Positions 1-8,286 are shown, numbered from the stretch's first letter. The stretch is 64,000 nucleotides of DNA from Inquilinus sp052113205 (GCF_052113205.1 NZ_JBFRCU010000019.1:1-64000), one strand, 5' to 3'. Notes: generated by a model not told the origin, from the sequence alone. Translations and numbers: made by a program.

Positions 1-1
1 G

Positions 2-148
2 ATGCGGGCGACGCTGGGCCGCGACGCCGCCGCCCGCGGCGCCGCCGTGCTGCCGCTGTTCCGCACCCTGAACCCGAGCTACGTCCCGCTCAGCGCACCC
101 GAGAAGCCCGCCGCGCTGCGTCCCCGGATCAGCACCGCCCTGTCGTAG
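2..148 (+). CDS. 3' end of an unidentified gene
   Basis: An open frame enters from the left edge and stops with TAG at 146-148, giving at least 48 residues. The end contains the peptide FRTLNPSYVPL and a basic, Ala/Pro-rich tail. The codons fit a real GC-rich gene: third positions are mostly G or C. The gene is convergent with the transporter operon and ends 24 bases before that operon's last stop codon. An in-frame ATG lies at position 2, but the true start is probably outside the window. I do not recognise the family from this fragment. Confidence 0.35.
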   Translation: MRATLGRDAAARGAAVLPLFRTLNPSYVPLSAPEKPAALRPRISTALS

Positions 149-172
149 CGGCCTCGAGGGCCGGATTGCGCG

Positions 173-1111
173 CTATTGATGCGCGGACAGGACGGCTTCC
201 CGCGACAGGTACCCGATCCGCGAACCGTCGGCGGTCTTGACGTCGAGGCCGGGGAGATCGCCGGCCAGGATGAGAGCCAGGGCATAATGGAGGCTGGCGG
301 TGGGGGCGACGGACTCACCGGAATCCTGCGCCGACGGCGGTGCCATGGCGCCGGCGACCTCGATCAGGCTCAGTCGCTTGATCGCCCGGTCGGGGCCGAG
401 GAAACTTTCGACGAAATCATCGGCGGGATGGGCCAGGATCGCCGCCGGCGTGTCGTATTGCAGCAGCCGGCCGTCGCGCATGATCGCGATCCGGTCGCCC
501 ATCTTGATGGCCTCGTCGAGGTCGTGGGTGACGATGACCACGGTCTTGCTGACCCTCCGCAGGATCTGCCGGAACTCGTCCTGCAGCCTGACCCGGGTGA
601 TCGGGTCGATCGCGCCGAACGGCTCGTCCATCAGCATGATGGCGGGATCAGCGGCGAGAGCACGGGCGAAGCCGACGCGCTGGCGCTGCCCGCCGGAAAG
701 CTCGTGCGGCAGGCGGCGGCGCATGACCGCGGGGTCGAGGCCGACGAGATCGAGCAGCTCGTCGATGCGCCGGTCGGTCCTCGGCCGATCCCAGCCCAGC
801 AGGCGCGGCACCGTCGCGATGTTCCGGGCGATCGTCATATGCGGGAACAGCCCGACCTGCTGGATGACGTAGCCGATGCTGCGCCGCAGCTCCTTCGGGT
901 CGGTTTGGGCGATGTCGCGGCCGTTCACCAACACGCGGCCGGAGGTCGGCGTTTCCAGCCGGTTGATCATCCGCATCGTCGTCGTCTTGCCGCAGCCGGA
1001 CGGGCCGATCAGCGCGACCGTGGTGCCGGCCTCGATCTCCAGGTCGAGTGTATCGACAGCACGGCGGCCGCCGCCCTCATAGGTCTTGGTGACGTGATCC
1101 AGTCGTATCAT
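173..1111 (-). CDS. ABC transporter ATP-binding protein, quaternary ammonium (ProV/OpuCA) type
   Basis: Cytoplasmic ATPase subunit that powers the quaternary-ammonium importer encoded in the same operon. The 312-aa protein has Walker A GPSGCGKT near residues 36-43, the Q-loop in VIQQVGLFPH, the signature LSGGQRQRVGFARAL, Walker B IMLMDEP and the switch His in VTHDLDEA. The phrase MRMINRLETPTSG is typical of the OpuCA/ProV/YehX family. The last 80 residues are where family members carry CBS domains; here the tail is short and weakly CBS-like, possibly one degenerate repeat. The ATG at 1111 overlaps the end of the upstream permease gene by 4 bases. It is the last gene of the operon starting at 10616. 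Substrate cannot be read from the ATPase; context suggests a betaine-type compound. Confidence 0.88.
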   Translation of the reverse strand: MIRLDHVTKTYEGGGRRAVDTLDLEIEAGTTVALIGPSGCGKTTTMRMINRLETPTSGRVLVNGRDIAQTDPKELRRSIGYVIQQVGLFPHMTIARNIATVPRLLGWDRPRTDRRIDELLDLVGLDPAVMRRRLPHELSGGQRQRVGFARALAADPAIMLMDEPFGAIDPITRVRLQDEFRQILRRVSKTVVIVTHDLDEAIKMGDRIAIMRDGRLLQYDTPAAILAHPADDFVESFLGPDRAIKRLSLIEVAGAMAPPSAQDSGESVAPTASLHYALALILAGDLPGLDVKTADGSRIGYLSREAVLSAHQ

Positions 1112-1743
1112 CGGCGTCTTCCGAATGATCGTTCCAGCCAGCCGAACAGAAGCTCGGCCAGGATGGCGAGCAGGGCGATGGGCAGCGCGCCGACCAGCAG
1201 GCGCGGCATGTTCATGATGGCGATGCCGGCGTTGATGAAATCGCCGAGGCCGCCGCCGCCGATGAACGACGCCAGCGCCGCGCCGCCGATCACCTGGATG
1301 GCGCTGGTGCGGACCCCCGCCAGGATCGAGGGGACGGCCAACGGCAGCTCGATCTGCCACAGGATGTCGCGCCGTCCCATGCCCATGCCGTGGGCGGCAT
1401 CCAGCAAGGCGGGATCGATCTCGCGGATGCCGATGATGGTGTTGAGGAGCAGCGGCGGGACCGCGAGCACGATGAGGGCGACGACCGACGGCAGCAGGCC
1501 GATGCCGAGGAACGGCATGGCCGCCGACAGGATCGCGAGGCTCGGGATCGACCGCAGCGAACCGGCGACATTGACCGCGACAAAGACGGCGCGCGGCGCC
1601 CTGGCGACGAGGAATCCGAGCGGAATGGCGATGGCCAGCGCGATCCCGAGCGAGATGGCGCACATCAGCAGATGGCGGTTGAAGGCGCTGAAGAACACGC
1701 CCGGGTTGGCCGTGATCCAGTGGAAGGCGTCGACCAGGATCAT
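1108..1743 (-). CDS. ABC transporter permease, ProW/OpuCB type (second of two)
   Basis: Inner-membrane subunit of the quaternary-amine importer, 211 aa with about five or six hydrophobic segments. The BPD-transporter EAA loop is visible as LLDAAHGMGMGRRDILWQIELPLAVPSI. Length and the phrase SIPSLAIL match the OpuCB/OpuCD/YehW family. The ATG at 1743 overlaps the stop of the preceding permease (ATGA), and its own stop overlaps the ATPase start, so the three genes are translationally coupled. Two different short permeases per system is the OpuC arrangement, suggesting a heterodimeric channel. Confidence 0.87.
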   Translation of the reverse strand: MILVDAFHWITANPGVFFSAFNRHLLMCAISLGIALAIAIPLGFLVARAPRAVFVAVNVAGSLRSIPSLAILSAAMPFLGIGLLPSVVALIVLAVPPLLLNTIIGIREIDPALLDAAHGMGMGRRDILWQIELPLAVPSILAGVRTSAIQVIGGAALASFIGGGGLGDFINAGIAIMNMPRLLVGALPIALLAILAELLFGWLERSFGRRR

Positions 1744-2372
1744 GCTGCCGGCCTGCCGCTGCGGCGGCGCAGGATCTTCTCGAGCGACGCGAACAGGTAG
1801 TCCGTGGACAGGGCCAGCGCCGAGGTAAGGAGGCCGCCGGCGATGATCTTCTCCGGAAAGCGCTGGTCGATGCCTTCGAAGATGATGACGCCGAGGCCGC
1901 CGGCATTGATGTAGGCGGCCACGGTGGCGATGCCGATGACCGTGACCGCGGCGATGCGGATGCCGCCGACGATGAAGGGCATGGCCAGCGGCAGCTCGAC
2001 CTCCCAGATACGGCGGACGGTGCCGTACCCCATGCCGTGCGCGGCATCGAGCACGTCGCGCGGAACCGCCTGGAAGCCGAGGCCGATGTTGCGGATCAGG
2101 ATCATCAGCGAATAGGCGGCGAGGCCGGTGATGGCCGGTTCCGCGCCGATCCCCATGATCGGGATGAACAGGGCGAACAGCGCCAGGCTCGGGATCGCGA
2201 ACAGCACGCCGGTCACGATGACGATCGCGCTGAGCGTCCTCGGCCGGCGGGCGGCCCAGATGCCGACGATCAGTGAGATGACCAGCGCGATCCCGACCGA
2301 GGAGAACACCAGAACGAGATGCTCGAGCAGGGCCTCGAGCAGCCGGTCGATGTTCTTCGGCACCCACTTCAT
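1740..2372 (-). CDS. ABC transporter permease, ProW/OpuCB type (first of two)
   Basis: Inner-membrane permease, 210 aa, with hydrophobic segments from about residue 20 onward and the EAA-loop sequence VLDAAHGMGYGTVRRIWEVELPLAMPFI. It pairs with the next permease gene (about the same length, same family) to form the channel. Start at ATG 2372 gives MKWVPKNIDRLLEALLEHL, an amphipathic N-terminus usual in this family; the gene upstream stops 13 bases away. The stop overlaps the next ATG by 4 bases. Family assignment is firm; substrate is inferred from neighbours. Confidence 0.87.
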   Translation of the reverse strand: MKWVPKNIDRLLEALLEHLVLVFSSVGIALVISLIVGIWAARRPRTLSAIVIVTGVLFAIPSLALFALFIPIMGIGAEPAITGLAAYSLMILIRNIGLGFQAVPRDVLDAAHGMGYGTVRRIWEVELPLAMPFIVGGIRIAAVTVIGIATVAAYINAGGLGVIIFEGIDQRFPEKIIAGGLLTSALALSTDYLFASLEKILRRRSGRPAA

Positions 2373-2385
2373 CGGGCGGCGTCTT

Positions 2386-3189
2386 TCACCATGCTGCCGC
2401 CAGCAGCCGGTCGGCTTCCTGCGCCCGCTGCGGCAGGGAATCGTAGGCCGCAACATCCGGCGCCGCGAAGCGCGCGAGGCCGAGCGAGGCGAGGATGCTG
2501 CGTCCCTGGGCACTATGATGCGCCCGAAGCAGGGTGTCCCTGAGCGCCGCAACCACCTCGGCCGGCTGCCGGCGGGAGGCGACGAGCAGGGGGACAGGGG
2601 TGGCCTGGGTCGTCGCGATGATCCGCAGCGGCGCCAGAACCTCCGGCTGATGCATCTCCAGCAGCTGCCAGGCATAGGCGTCGATCGCGCCGACATCGAT
2701 CCGGCCGGCCGCGACCGCATCGACGACGCCGTTCGGATTGAGCAGCGGGCCGATCGCCGTCACCGGTGACTTCGGCCGCGGCAAGCTCGCGAGGAAGGCC
2801 CGCGGCGCGTGATAGCCCGATTGGGAATCGCGCACTGTCCAGCCCCAGCGCAGCGCGGGAAGGTCGGCGGGATCGAAGGCCGTATCCTGGGCGGCGACGA
2901 TATGGCTCGCATAGAGCGGGCGGCCATCGGCCCAAGGCGCGGTCGAGACCGGCGCCGCCAGGGCGACCGGCCGCTCATTGGCAGGCAGACAGGAGAAGGG
3001 GTAGCCGCACATGAAGGCCACGCCCAGATCCGGCCTGGCCCAGAGCTCCGACAGCGGGGCGGGAGCGGCATGGGCGATGACCTCGAGCCGGATGCCGGAC
3101 TCCTCGGACAGCCAGGCGAACAGGCCGTCCCACAGCCCGCGGACCTTCGGGCCGACATTGTACATCCGGGAGCAGGCCACGAGCGCCAT
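2386..3189 (-). CDS. PhnD-like periplasmic-binding-protein fold, no signal peptide
   Basis: 267 aa of the phosphonate/phosphite-binding (PhnD, type 2 periplasmic fold) superfamily. Visible landmarks are the early strand with YNVGP, FMCGYPFS near residue 60, WTVRDSQSGYHAPRAFL where PhnD proteins bind the ligand, and GAIDAYAW. No hydrophobic signal sequence precedes the fold, so as annotated it should stay in the cytoplasm, which is odd for a binding protein. A GTG at 3198 overlapping the upstream stop (GTGA) is an alternative start but adds only VTG and still no signal. It lies between the ornithine-cyclodeaminase-like gene and the first permease. It may be a soluble ligand binder or an enzyme on this fold. 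Confidence 0.7.
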   Translation of the reverse strand: MALVACSRMYNVGPKVRGLWDGLFAWLSEESGIRLEVIAHAAPAPLSELWARPDLGVAFMCGYPFSCLPANERPVALAAPVSTAPWADGRPLYASHIVAAQDTAFDPADLPALRWGWTVRDSQSGYHAPRAFLASLPRPKSPVTAIGPLLNPNGVVDAVAAGRIDVGAIDAYAWQLLEMHQPEVLAPLRIIATTQATPVPLLVASRRQPAEVVAALRDTLLRAHHSAQGRSILASLGLARFAAPDVAAYDSLPQRAQEADRLLAAAW

Positions 3190-3194
3190 GCCGG

Positions 3195-4199
3195 TCACGC
3201 GAACCGCAGCCGCTGGCCGATCTTCAGCGCCCGGGCCTTGTCGACCATGGCCGCGCCGAGCGCGACATCGGTGGTGCTGAGGCCGCGGTGCCAGAACAGG
3301 ATGGTCTCGCCGTCGCTTTCGCGGCCGGGCTTCAGGCCGCAGACGATCTGTCCGATCTCGGCATGCAGCGTTTCCGCCGTGACCTTGCCCTCGTCGACAT
3401 GGCGGCGCAGCGCCCCGAACGGCCGCCCGGGTCCGCACTGCCCCCAATCATCGACCACGACCTTGTCGATGATGTCGGTGAGGTCGAATTCCAGCGCGCT
3501 CATCGTCCCGTAAGGCACGACAAAGGCGCCCCGCTTCACCCATTCCGTCTTGAACAGCGGCGTGGGCTCGGGCAGCCGGCTGGCCTCGACCATGATGTCG
3601 GCGCCCTCGAGGCAATCCTGCCAAGTGTCGGTGACGATGATCCTCTTGCCGAGATCTCGTTCCAGGCGCTCCGCAAAGGCATTCCGGCTTTCCGGGCGGC
3701 GGGAATGGACCCGGATCTCGGCGAAGTCGAACAGGTGATCGAGCAGGCGGACATTCCAGTACGACGTGCCGCGGGCGCCGATATGGCCGAGCACCTTGCT
3801 GTCCTTGCGGGCGAGATATTTCGCGCCGAGCGCCGTCACCGCGCCGGTCCGCATGTCGGTAATCGCGGTCGCATCGATCACCGCCTTCGGCACGCCGGTG
3901 TTCGGGTCGAACAGGTTCAGCACCGCCATTTCGGAGGGCAGGCCGAGCTTGTAGTTGTCGACGAATTCGCCGACCACCTTGACCCCGGCGTAGTTCAGCG
4001 ATTTGACATAGCCGCGCAGCACGTTGAAGTGCCCCTTGTCGGAGCTTTCGGGCACCAGATGGACGCGCGGCTCGATCACCGTCTCGCCGCGGCCCTGGGC
4101 GTCGAGCGCCTTCTCCACCGCCGCGAGGATCTCGTCATTGCTGAGAGCGAGCGCCTCGGCGTCGAGCGCGTTCAGATAGTCGATCCAGATTTCCTGCAT
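3195..4199 (-). CDS. ornithine cyclodeaminase / mu-crystallin family protein
   Basis: 334-aa member of the OCD/mu-crystallin family of NAD(P)-dependent enzymes, which includes ornithine cyclodeaminase, alanine dehydrogenase and ketimine reductases. Visible features: YVKSLNYAGVKVVGEF near residue 65-80, AITDMRTGAVTALGAKYLAR with the conserved Arg and Thr, and a Rossmann segment whose usual GxGxQ is here LGHIGARGTSYWNVRLL, with R-G-T-S in place of the usual G-x-Q. This changes the nucleotide-binding turn and argues against simple ornithine cyclodeaminase activity. It follows the binding protein by 67 bases. In quaternary-amine clusters such proteins could act on a keto or imine intermediate; the substrate is unknown. 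Confidence 0.75.
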   Translation of the reverse strand: MQEIWIDYLNALDAEALALSNDEILAAVEKALDAQGRGETVIEPRVHLVPESSDKGHFNVLRGYVKSLNYAGVKVVGEFVDNYKLGLPSEMAVLNLFDPNTGVPKAVIDATAITDMRTGAVTALGAKYLARKDSKVLGHIGARGTSYWNVRLLDHLFDFAEIRVHSRRPESRNAFAERLERDLGKRIIVTDTWQDCLEGADIMVEASRLPEPTPLFKTEWVKRGAFVVPYGTMSALEFDLTDIIDKVVVDDWGQCGPGRPFGALRRHVDEGKVTAETLHAEIGQIVCGLKPGRESDGETILFWHRGLSTTDVALGAAMVDKARALKIGQRLRFA

Positions 4200-4266
4200 T
4201 CCCGTTCTCCAGCGATGGGCGCGCTCCGCAAAGCGGCAGGTTCGGCTCCTGCCGCTTCATCGGATA

Positions 4267-5160
4267 TCAGGGCAGCAGCCCCTTTTCCTTCAGGAAGGCC
4301 TCGGCCACGTCCTTGGCCTCCTCATGGTCGTTCTCGACCTTGGCGTTGAGGACACGCATGGTGGCGTTGTCCAGGTGCGATCCCAGCGAGTCCAGGATCT
4401 CCGCCATCTTCGGGTTCGCGTCCAGCACCTGCTGGCGGACCACCGGGGCGACGTAATAAGGCGGGAACAGACCCTTGTCGTCGGCGAGCGCGACGAGATC
4501 CTGGGCACCGATCTGCCAGTCGGTGGCCGCGCCGTTGACGACATCGACATCCTTCTGGCCGAGCGCGTCGTAGCGCAGGCCGAGCTTGGCGAATTGCTTG
4601 AATTCCTTGAATTCTGCGTCATAGACGCGCTTCAGCCCGGGCAGGCCGTCGGCCCGGTCCGGGAATTCGGCGCCGCCGCCGAACACCAGCGTGTTCGCCA
4701 CCTTGGCCAAGTCGGACAGGGACTTCAGGCTGTTGGCATCGGCGGTTTCCTTGCGGACGACGATGACATAGCCGTTGTTGATGCCGGTGGGCTTCAGCCA
4801 GGTCAGGTTGAACTGCTTGGCGTAGAAGGCCTTGACCTCGTCATAGACCTTTCCCGCATCGGTCGACATCGTGCCCTTGACCACCGCGGACAGCGCCGTG
4901 CCGGTGTATTCCGGATACAGGTCGATCTCACCGGTGGTCAAAGCCTGATGGGCGATCAGGGTGCCGCCGAGATTGATCTTGCGCTCCACCTCGAAGCCGG
5001 CGTGCTCCAGCAGCGCCGCGTACATCTCGGCCAGGATGTACTGCTCGGTGAAGTTCTTGCTGCCGACCTTGATCGGGTCCGCTGCTGCGGCAGGCTTGAA
5101 GGCAATCGTGGCCATCACCGCAGCGGCGACGGCGGACAGGATCGACAGTCTCATCTTCAT
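4267..5160 (-). CDS. quaternary-ammonium ABC transporter substrate-binding protein (ProX/OpuCC/EgtU type)
   Basis: Periplasmic binding protein, 297 aa. A signal peptide with basic start and hydrophobic core ends at about residue 26 (AAAA before DPIKVG). The mature start VGSKNFTEQYILAEM is the hallmark of the OpuAC-like family that binds glycine betaine, choline, carnitine and, in the EgtU branch, ergothioneine. INLGGTLIAHQALTTGEIDLYPEYTGTAL follows at 60-90, another family signature. It lies directly after the lyase gene (30-base gap) and upstream of the matching permease and ATPase genes, so it is the specificity subunit of that transporter. Which betaine it binds cannot be fixed from the sequence alone. 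Confidence 0.88.
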   Translation of the reverse strand: MKMRLSILSAVAAAVMATIAFKPAAAADPIKVGSKNFTEQYILAEMYAALLEHAGFEVERKINLGGTLIAHQALTTGEIDLYPEYTGTALSAVVKGTMSTDAGKVYDEVKAFYAKQFNLTWLKPTGINNGYVIVVRKETADANSLKSLSDLAKVANTLVFGGGAEFPDRADGLPGLKRVYDAEFKEFKQFAKLGLRYDALGQKDVDVVNGAATDWQIGAQDLVALADDKGLFPPYYVAPVVRQQVLDANPKMAEILDSLGSHLDNATMRVLNAKVENDHEEAKDVAEAFLKEKGLLP

Positions 5161-5190
5161 TCTCCCTGTTCGTTGTACGTGAAAGGCTCC

Positions 5191-6687
5191 CTACGGGTTG
5201 CGGATGAGCTCCGCTATTCGTTGGAAATCGGCGCTCTGGGCGCGGTCTTCGACCAGTGGCGGGACATGCTGGCGGATCAGCCGGTAGGCCTCTCCCGTGC
5301 CGGCGCCGAGCTCGGCCTCCACGCCGCGCAGCTCCGCGGCCTGGGCGGACACGATGAGCTCGATGGCGACCAGGAAGCGCAGCCGATCGATGATTGCCTC
5401 GGTCTTCGCCAGCACGGCGGGCGCCAGCGACGCCTGGTCCTCGACCCCGTCCGCCACCGGGATCGGTGTCAGCGAGGCCGGCAGCGCGAGGTGGCGGATC
5501 TCCGCTTCGAGGGCAGAGACCGTCTTCTGGACGGTGCCGAATCCCGTCCGGCTGCCGCCGAGCGGTGTCAGGAAGCGCGGCAGGTCCGACATCCCGGCCG
5601 ACATGATCTTCATCGTGCGGTAGGCGGTCGCCGCCGCGCCATGCGCCATCGCCTGGCCCAGCCGCTCCCAGGCCAGGACGAAGGCGGTCAGGTCGAAATT
5701 GCCATGCGACAGGATCAGCCCTTCCGGCTCCAGCACCACCGGGTTGTCGCCGGAGCTGGCGATCTCGATCTCGGTGACGGTCCGCGCCTCGCCGATCGCG
5801 TGCAGCAGCGCGCCCCAAACCTGCGGCGCGCAGCGATAGCTCAGCGGATCCTGCACCCGCCGCGCCGCGCCCTCGGCCAGCAGGGTGCTGCCGGCCAGAA
5901 GCGCCCGGAGCTTTTCCGCCGCCGCGCGCTGGCCGAAGGCCGGGCGCGCCGCCAGTGCGCGGTCGTCGAGCGCCGTCACATTGGCGCGGAAGGCCTCGAA
6001 ATTCAGCGCGATGGCCGCCAGCGACCAGTCGAACAGCCGCTCGACATCCGCCAGGCACAGGCAGGCCTTGCCGACTGACAGGCTGTTGGCGACGACGATG
6101 GCGTGGCCGTCCTTCGGGGCCAGCCGGAGCGGCTCAAGCCCTGCCCGGCGCAGCGCCTCGCCAGCCGCCATCACCTCGCCGCCGAACTCGGCCTCGCCGT
6201 CGCCGAGCAGGGCGCGGCCCAGATGCGCCAGCGGCGCCAGATCGGCCGCGCCGATCGAACCCAGCGACGGCACCACCGGGTGGAACCCGGCATTCAGCGC
6301 CGCGACGAGGCCGGAGAAGACTGGCAGCGACACCCCGGCGCCCCCGGCCGCCATGCCGGCGATGCGCGCCGCCATCATGGCCCGTACCGCCTCGCGCGGC
6401 AGGGCAGGGCCGACCCCCACGGCGCGGCCCTGCGGCACGCGCCGCTGGAACGCCACCAGGTCTTCCGTAGCGAGCCGCGTGTCGACGCCGGCGCCGAGCC
6501 CGGTGGTCAGGCCGTAGACCGGCACATCCGATGCGGCATAGCGGTCGACCACGGCACGGGCGGCCAGGATCCGCGCCTCGACCTCGGGGGAGATCACCAC
6601 GCGTGCATCGCGCCGGGCGATGGCGACGATGTCGCCGACCGTCAGCGCCGCGGCAGTGATGGACACGATGGGGGCGGCCGCGGTCAA
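5191..6687 (-). CDS. MIO-less histidine ammonia-lyase-fold protein, candidate betaine (ergothionase-like) lyase
   Basis: 498-aa member of the HAL/PAL superfamily, full length. Conserved family blocks are YGLTTGLG (Tyr58), the helix start VPSLGSIGAADLAPLAHLG (140-157), QDPLSYRCAPQV, SSGDNPVV, HGNFD (328-332) and GVEDQAS. The triad Ala-Ser-Gly that cyclises to the MIO electrophile in true ammonia-lyases is absent: the usual GASGDLAPL reads GAADLAPL, one residue shorter. The His usually found near residue 88 is Arg, the DPYSLRC tyrosine has moved, and Lys388 follows the conserved Gln in VQK. Start: TTG at 6687 has a GGGAG ribosome site 6-7 bases upstream and overlaps the regulator stop (TTGA); a GTG at 6666 has none. 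Neighbours (HutC-type regulator, quaternary-amine importer) and the nearby TMA pathway suggest elimination of trimethylamine from a histidine betaine. Fold firm, reaction inferred. Confidence 0.82.
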   Translation of the reverse strand: MTAAAPIVSITAAALTVGDIVAIARRDARVVISPEVEARILAARAVVDRYAASDVPVYGLTTGLGAGVDTRLATEDLVAFQRRVPQGRAVGVGPALPREAVRAMMAARIAGMAAGGAGVSLPVFSGLVAALNAGFHPVVPSLGSIGAADLAPLAHLGRALLGDGEAEFGGEVMAAGEALRRAGLEPLRLAPKDGHAIVVANSLSVGKACLCLADVERLFDWSLAAIALNFEAFRANVTALDDRALAARPAFGQRAAAEKLRALLAGSTLLAEGAARRVQDPLSYRCAPQVWGALLHAIGEARTVTEIEIASSGDNPVVLEPEGLILSHGNFDLTAFVLAWERLGQAMAHGAAATAYRTMKIMSAGMSDLPRFLTPLGGSRTGFGTVQKTVSALEAEIRHLALPASLTPIPVADGVEDQASLAPAVLAKTEAIIDRLRFLVAIELIVSAQAAELRGVEAELGAGTGEAYRLIRQHVPPLVEDRAQSADFQRIAELIRNP

Positions 6688-7436
6688 TCGTCTCTCCCGT
6701 TCAGAAGGGCGGCCGTCCTGGCCGGGCCCGAGCGCGCTTCCAGCCGATATTTGTCGCCGGGGTAGGACAGCAGCGCACAGGTCACCACCGCCTCGCCGGA
6801 CCAGGTGCGGCGGAAGACCCTGAGGCATGGCTGGTCGGGCTTGAGGCCGAGCAGCTTCCGCACTTTGGCATCGGGCCGGACCGCTTCGACGAAATGCTCG
6901 AAGGCGGTGATCGGCGCCACCTTCGTCAGGTATTCGTTCGGGGTGGTCCGGGTGAAGTCATTGGCCAGATAGTCCGGCGCCACGACCGGGTTGACGTAGC
7001 GCTCCTCGACCTGGATCGGCTGGTCGTCCTCCAGATGGACGATCAGCGAGTGCATCACCTCGGTGCCCACCGCGAGATCCAGGGACTGTGCGATGGCCGC
7101 GTCCGCCTTGATCCGGTCGGCGATCAAGACCTTCGCCGTATGGCGACGGCCGCGGCCGGCAATCTCGTCGGCGATGTTCCGGATCTGCAGCAGGTCGATA
7201 TCCTGCCGCTGCGACGAGACGAAGGTGCCGAGGCCGGTGGCGCGCGTCAGCACCCCCTCGAACATCAGCTCGCGCAGCGCCCGGTTGGCGGTCATGCGGC
7301 TGACCCCGAACGAGGCCACCAGCTCGCTCTCGGAATAGACGCGGTCGCCCGGCTTGAACGTGCCCTCGGCGATCCGCGCCATGATCGCGTCCTTGATCCG
7401 CAGGTAATGCGGCGCCTCGCCCGCCGGCTTGGTCAT
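6684..7436 (-). CDS. GntR/HutC-family transcriptional regulator
   Basis: 250 aa. The N-terminal GntR winged helix spans about residues 10-75 (SESELVASFGVSRMTANRAL is the helix-turn-helix) and a C-terminal UTRA ligand-binding domain spans about 90-240. Features such as MTANRALREL and the UTRA end VVTCALLSYPGDKYRLEARS resemble HutC, the histidine-utilisation repressor induced by urocanate. The gene is inside the operon, overlapping the MaoC gene stop (ATGA) and the lyase start. The perfect palindrome at 10641-10654 upstream of the operon fits HutC-type operators, so autoregulation is likely. The natural inducer here may be a urocanate-like product of the neighbouring lyase. Confidence 0.87.
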   Translation of the reverse strand: MTKPAGEAPHYLRIKDAIMARIAEGTFKPGDRVYSESELVASFGVSRMTANRALRELMFEGVLTRATGLGTFVSSQRQDIDLLQIRNIADEIAGRGRRHTAKVLIADRIKADAAIAQSLDLAVGTEVMHSLIVHLEDDQPIQVEERYVNPVVAPDYLANDFTRTTPNEYLTKVAPITAFEHFVEAVRPDAKVRKLLGLKPDQPCLRVFRRTWSGEAVVTCALLSYPGDKYRLEARSGPARTAALLNGRDD

Positions 7437-8284
7437 GCCAGCCTCGCCGTGCCGAAATCGAGGACCGTCACGCCGCGCGCGGGAACCCGGGCGCGGAACC
7501 CGATGTCCGGGCCCTGCCGCCAGATGTCGAATTCCAGCCCGTCGCCCGGCAGCACCGGCGCGGTGAAGCGGGCGGCGATGAAGCCGACATCCGCGATGGT
7601 GCCGGCCCCGGCTGTCCGGCCGATCGCATAGCCCGCATAGCCGAAGGTGCACAGGCCATGCAGGATCGGTCGCGGGAAGCCCGCGCCTGCGGCATAGGCC
7701 GGGTCGGAATGCAGCGGGTTGAGGTCGCCGTTCAGCCGGTAGAGGAGGGCGGCGTCCTCCGGCACGGCGATCGCGAACACGGCATCCGGCGCGCGGGCCG
7801 GAACCGGCGCCAGCGGCTCCGGCGGCGTTCCTGCCAATCCGCAGCCGCCGTTGCCGCGGCAGGCATTGGTCTGGACGATGGTGGCGACCGGCGCGTCGTC
7901 GGCCAGCGTGACGATCGTCCGCTCGAAGGTCGCGAACATGCCCTTCTCGGGGCCGCGGTCGACGATCGCGGTCATGCGGCTCCGCGACAGCAGCGGGGTG
8001 TCGATCGGGACGGGCCGATGGATCGTCAGGCGGTGCTCGGCATGCACCAGCCTCTGCCAGTCGATGCCGGCATCCTGCAGCCACGGGCCAGGATGGGCGA
8101 CGACATTCGCCAGGGTCGGCGCCGGCACCAGATCGCGCTCCTGGGTCCGCCGCAGATGGGCTTCGTCCAGCGGCTCGGCCCCGTATCCGACGGAGAGCGC
8201 ATAGAGGATGGCGTCGCGCGCCGTCACGATCTGCCGGGCCTCGGGAGCCGGAAACTCCATGATCGCGCGGGCCGAGACGGCCAT
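7433..8284 (-). CDS. MaoC-family (R)-specific enoyl-CoA hydratase-like protein
   Basis: 283 aa with a double hotdog architecture. The N-terminal hotdog is non-catalytic, as in eukaryotic-type hydratase 2; the C-terminal one carries the hydratase 2 motif YRLNGDLNPLHSDPAYAAGAGF followed by PILHGLCTFGYAGYAI, with the catalytic Asp and His in DLNPLH. Such enzymes hydrate trans-2-enoyl-CoA to 3-hydroxyacyl-CoA in the cytoplasm. The gene lies between the SDR gene (2-base gap) and the regulator gene (ATGA overlap). With the CoA transferase and SDR it would form a CoA-dependent route for an acrylate-type side chain, such as the product expected from the neighbouring lyase. Confidence 0.85.
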   Translation of the reverse strand: MAVSARAIMEFPAPEARQIVTARDAILYALSVGYGAEPLDEAHLRRTQERDLVPAPTLANVVAHPGPWLQDAGIDWQRLVHAEHRLTIHRPVPIDTPLLSRSRMTAIVDRGPEKGMFATFERTIVTLADDAPVATIVQTNACRGNGGCGLAGTPPEPLAPVPARAPDAVFAIAVPEDAALLYRLNGDLNPLHSDPAYAAGAGFPRPILHGLCTFGYAGYAIGRTAGAGTIADVGFIAARFTAPVLPGDGLEFDIWRQGPDIGFRARVPARGVTVLDFGTARLA

Positions 8285-8286
8285 GG

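Noticed and set aside
5191..6687. Calling this gene hutH (histidine ammonia-lyase) outright
   Set aside because: The MIO triad and several active-site residues are missing, so plain histidine deamination is unlikely despite the fold and the HutC-type regulator.
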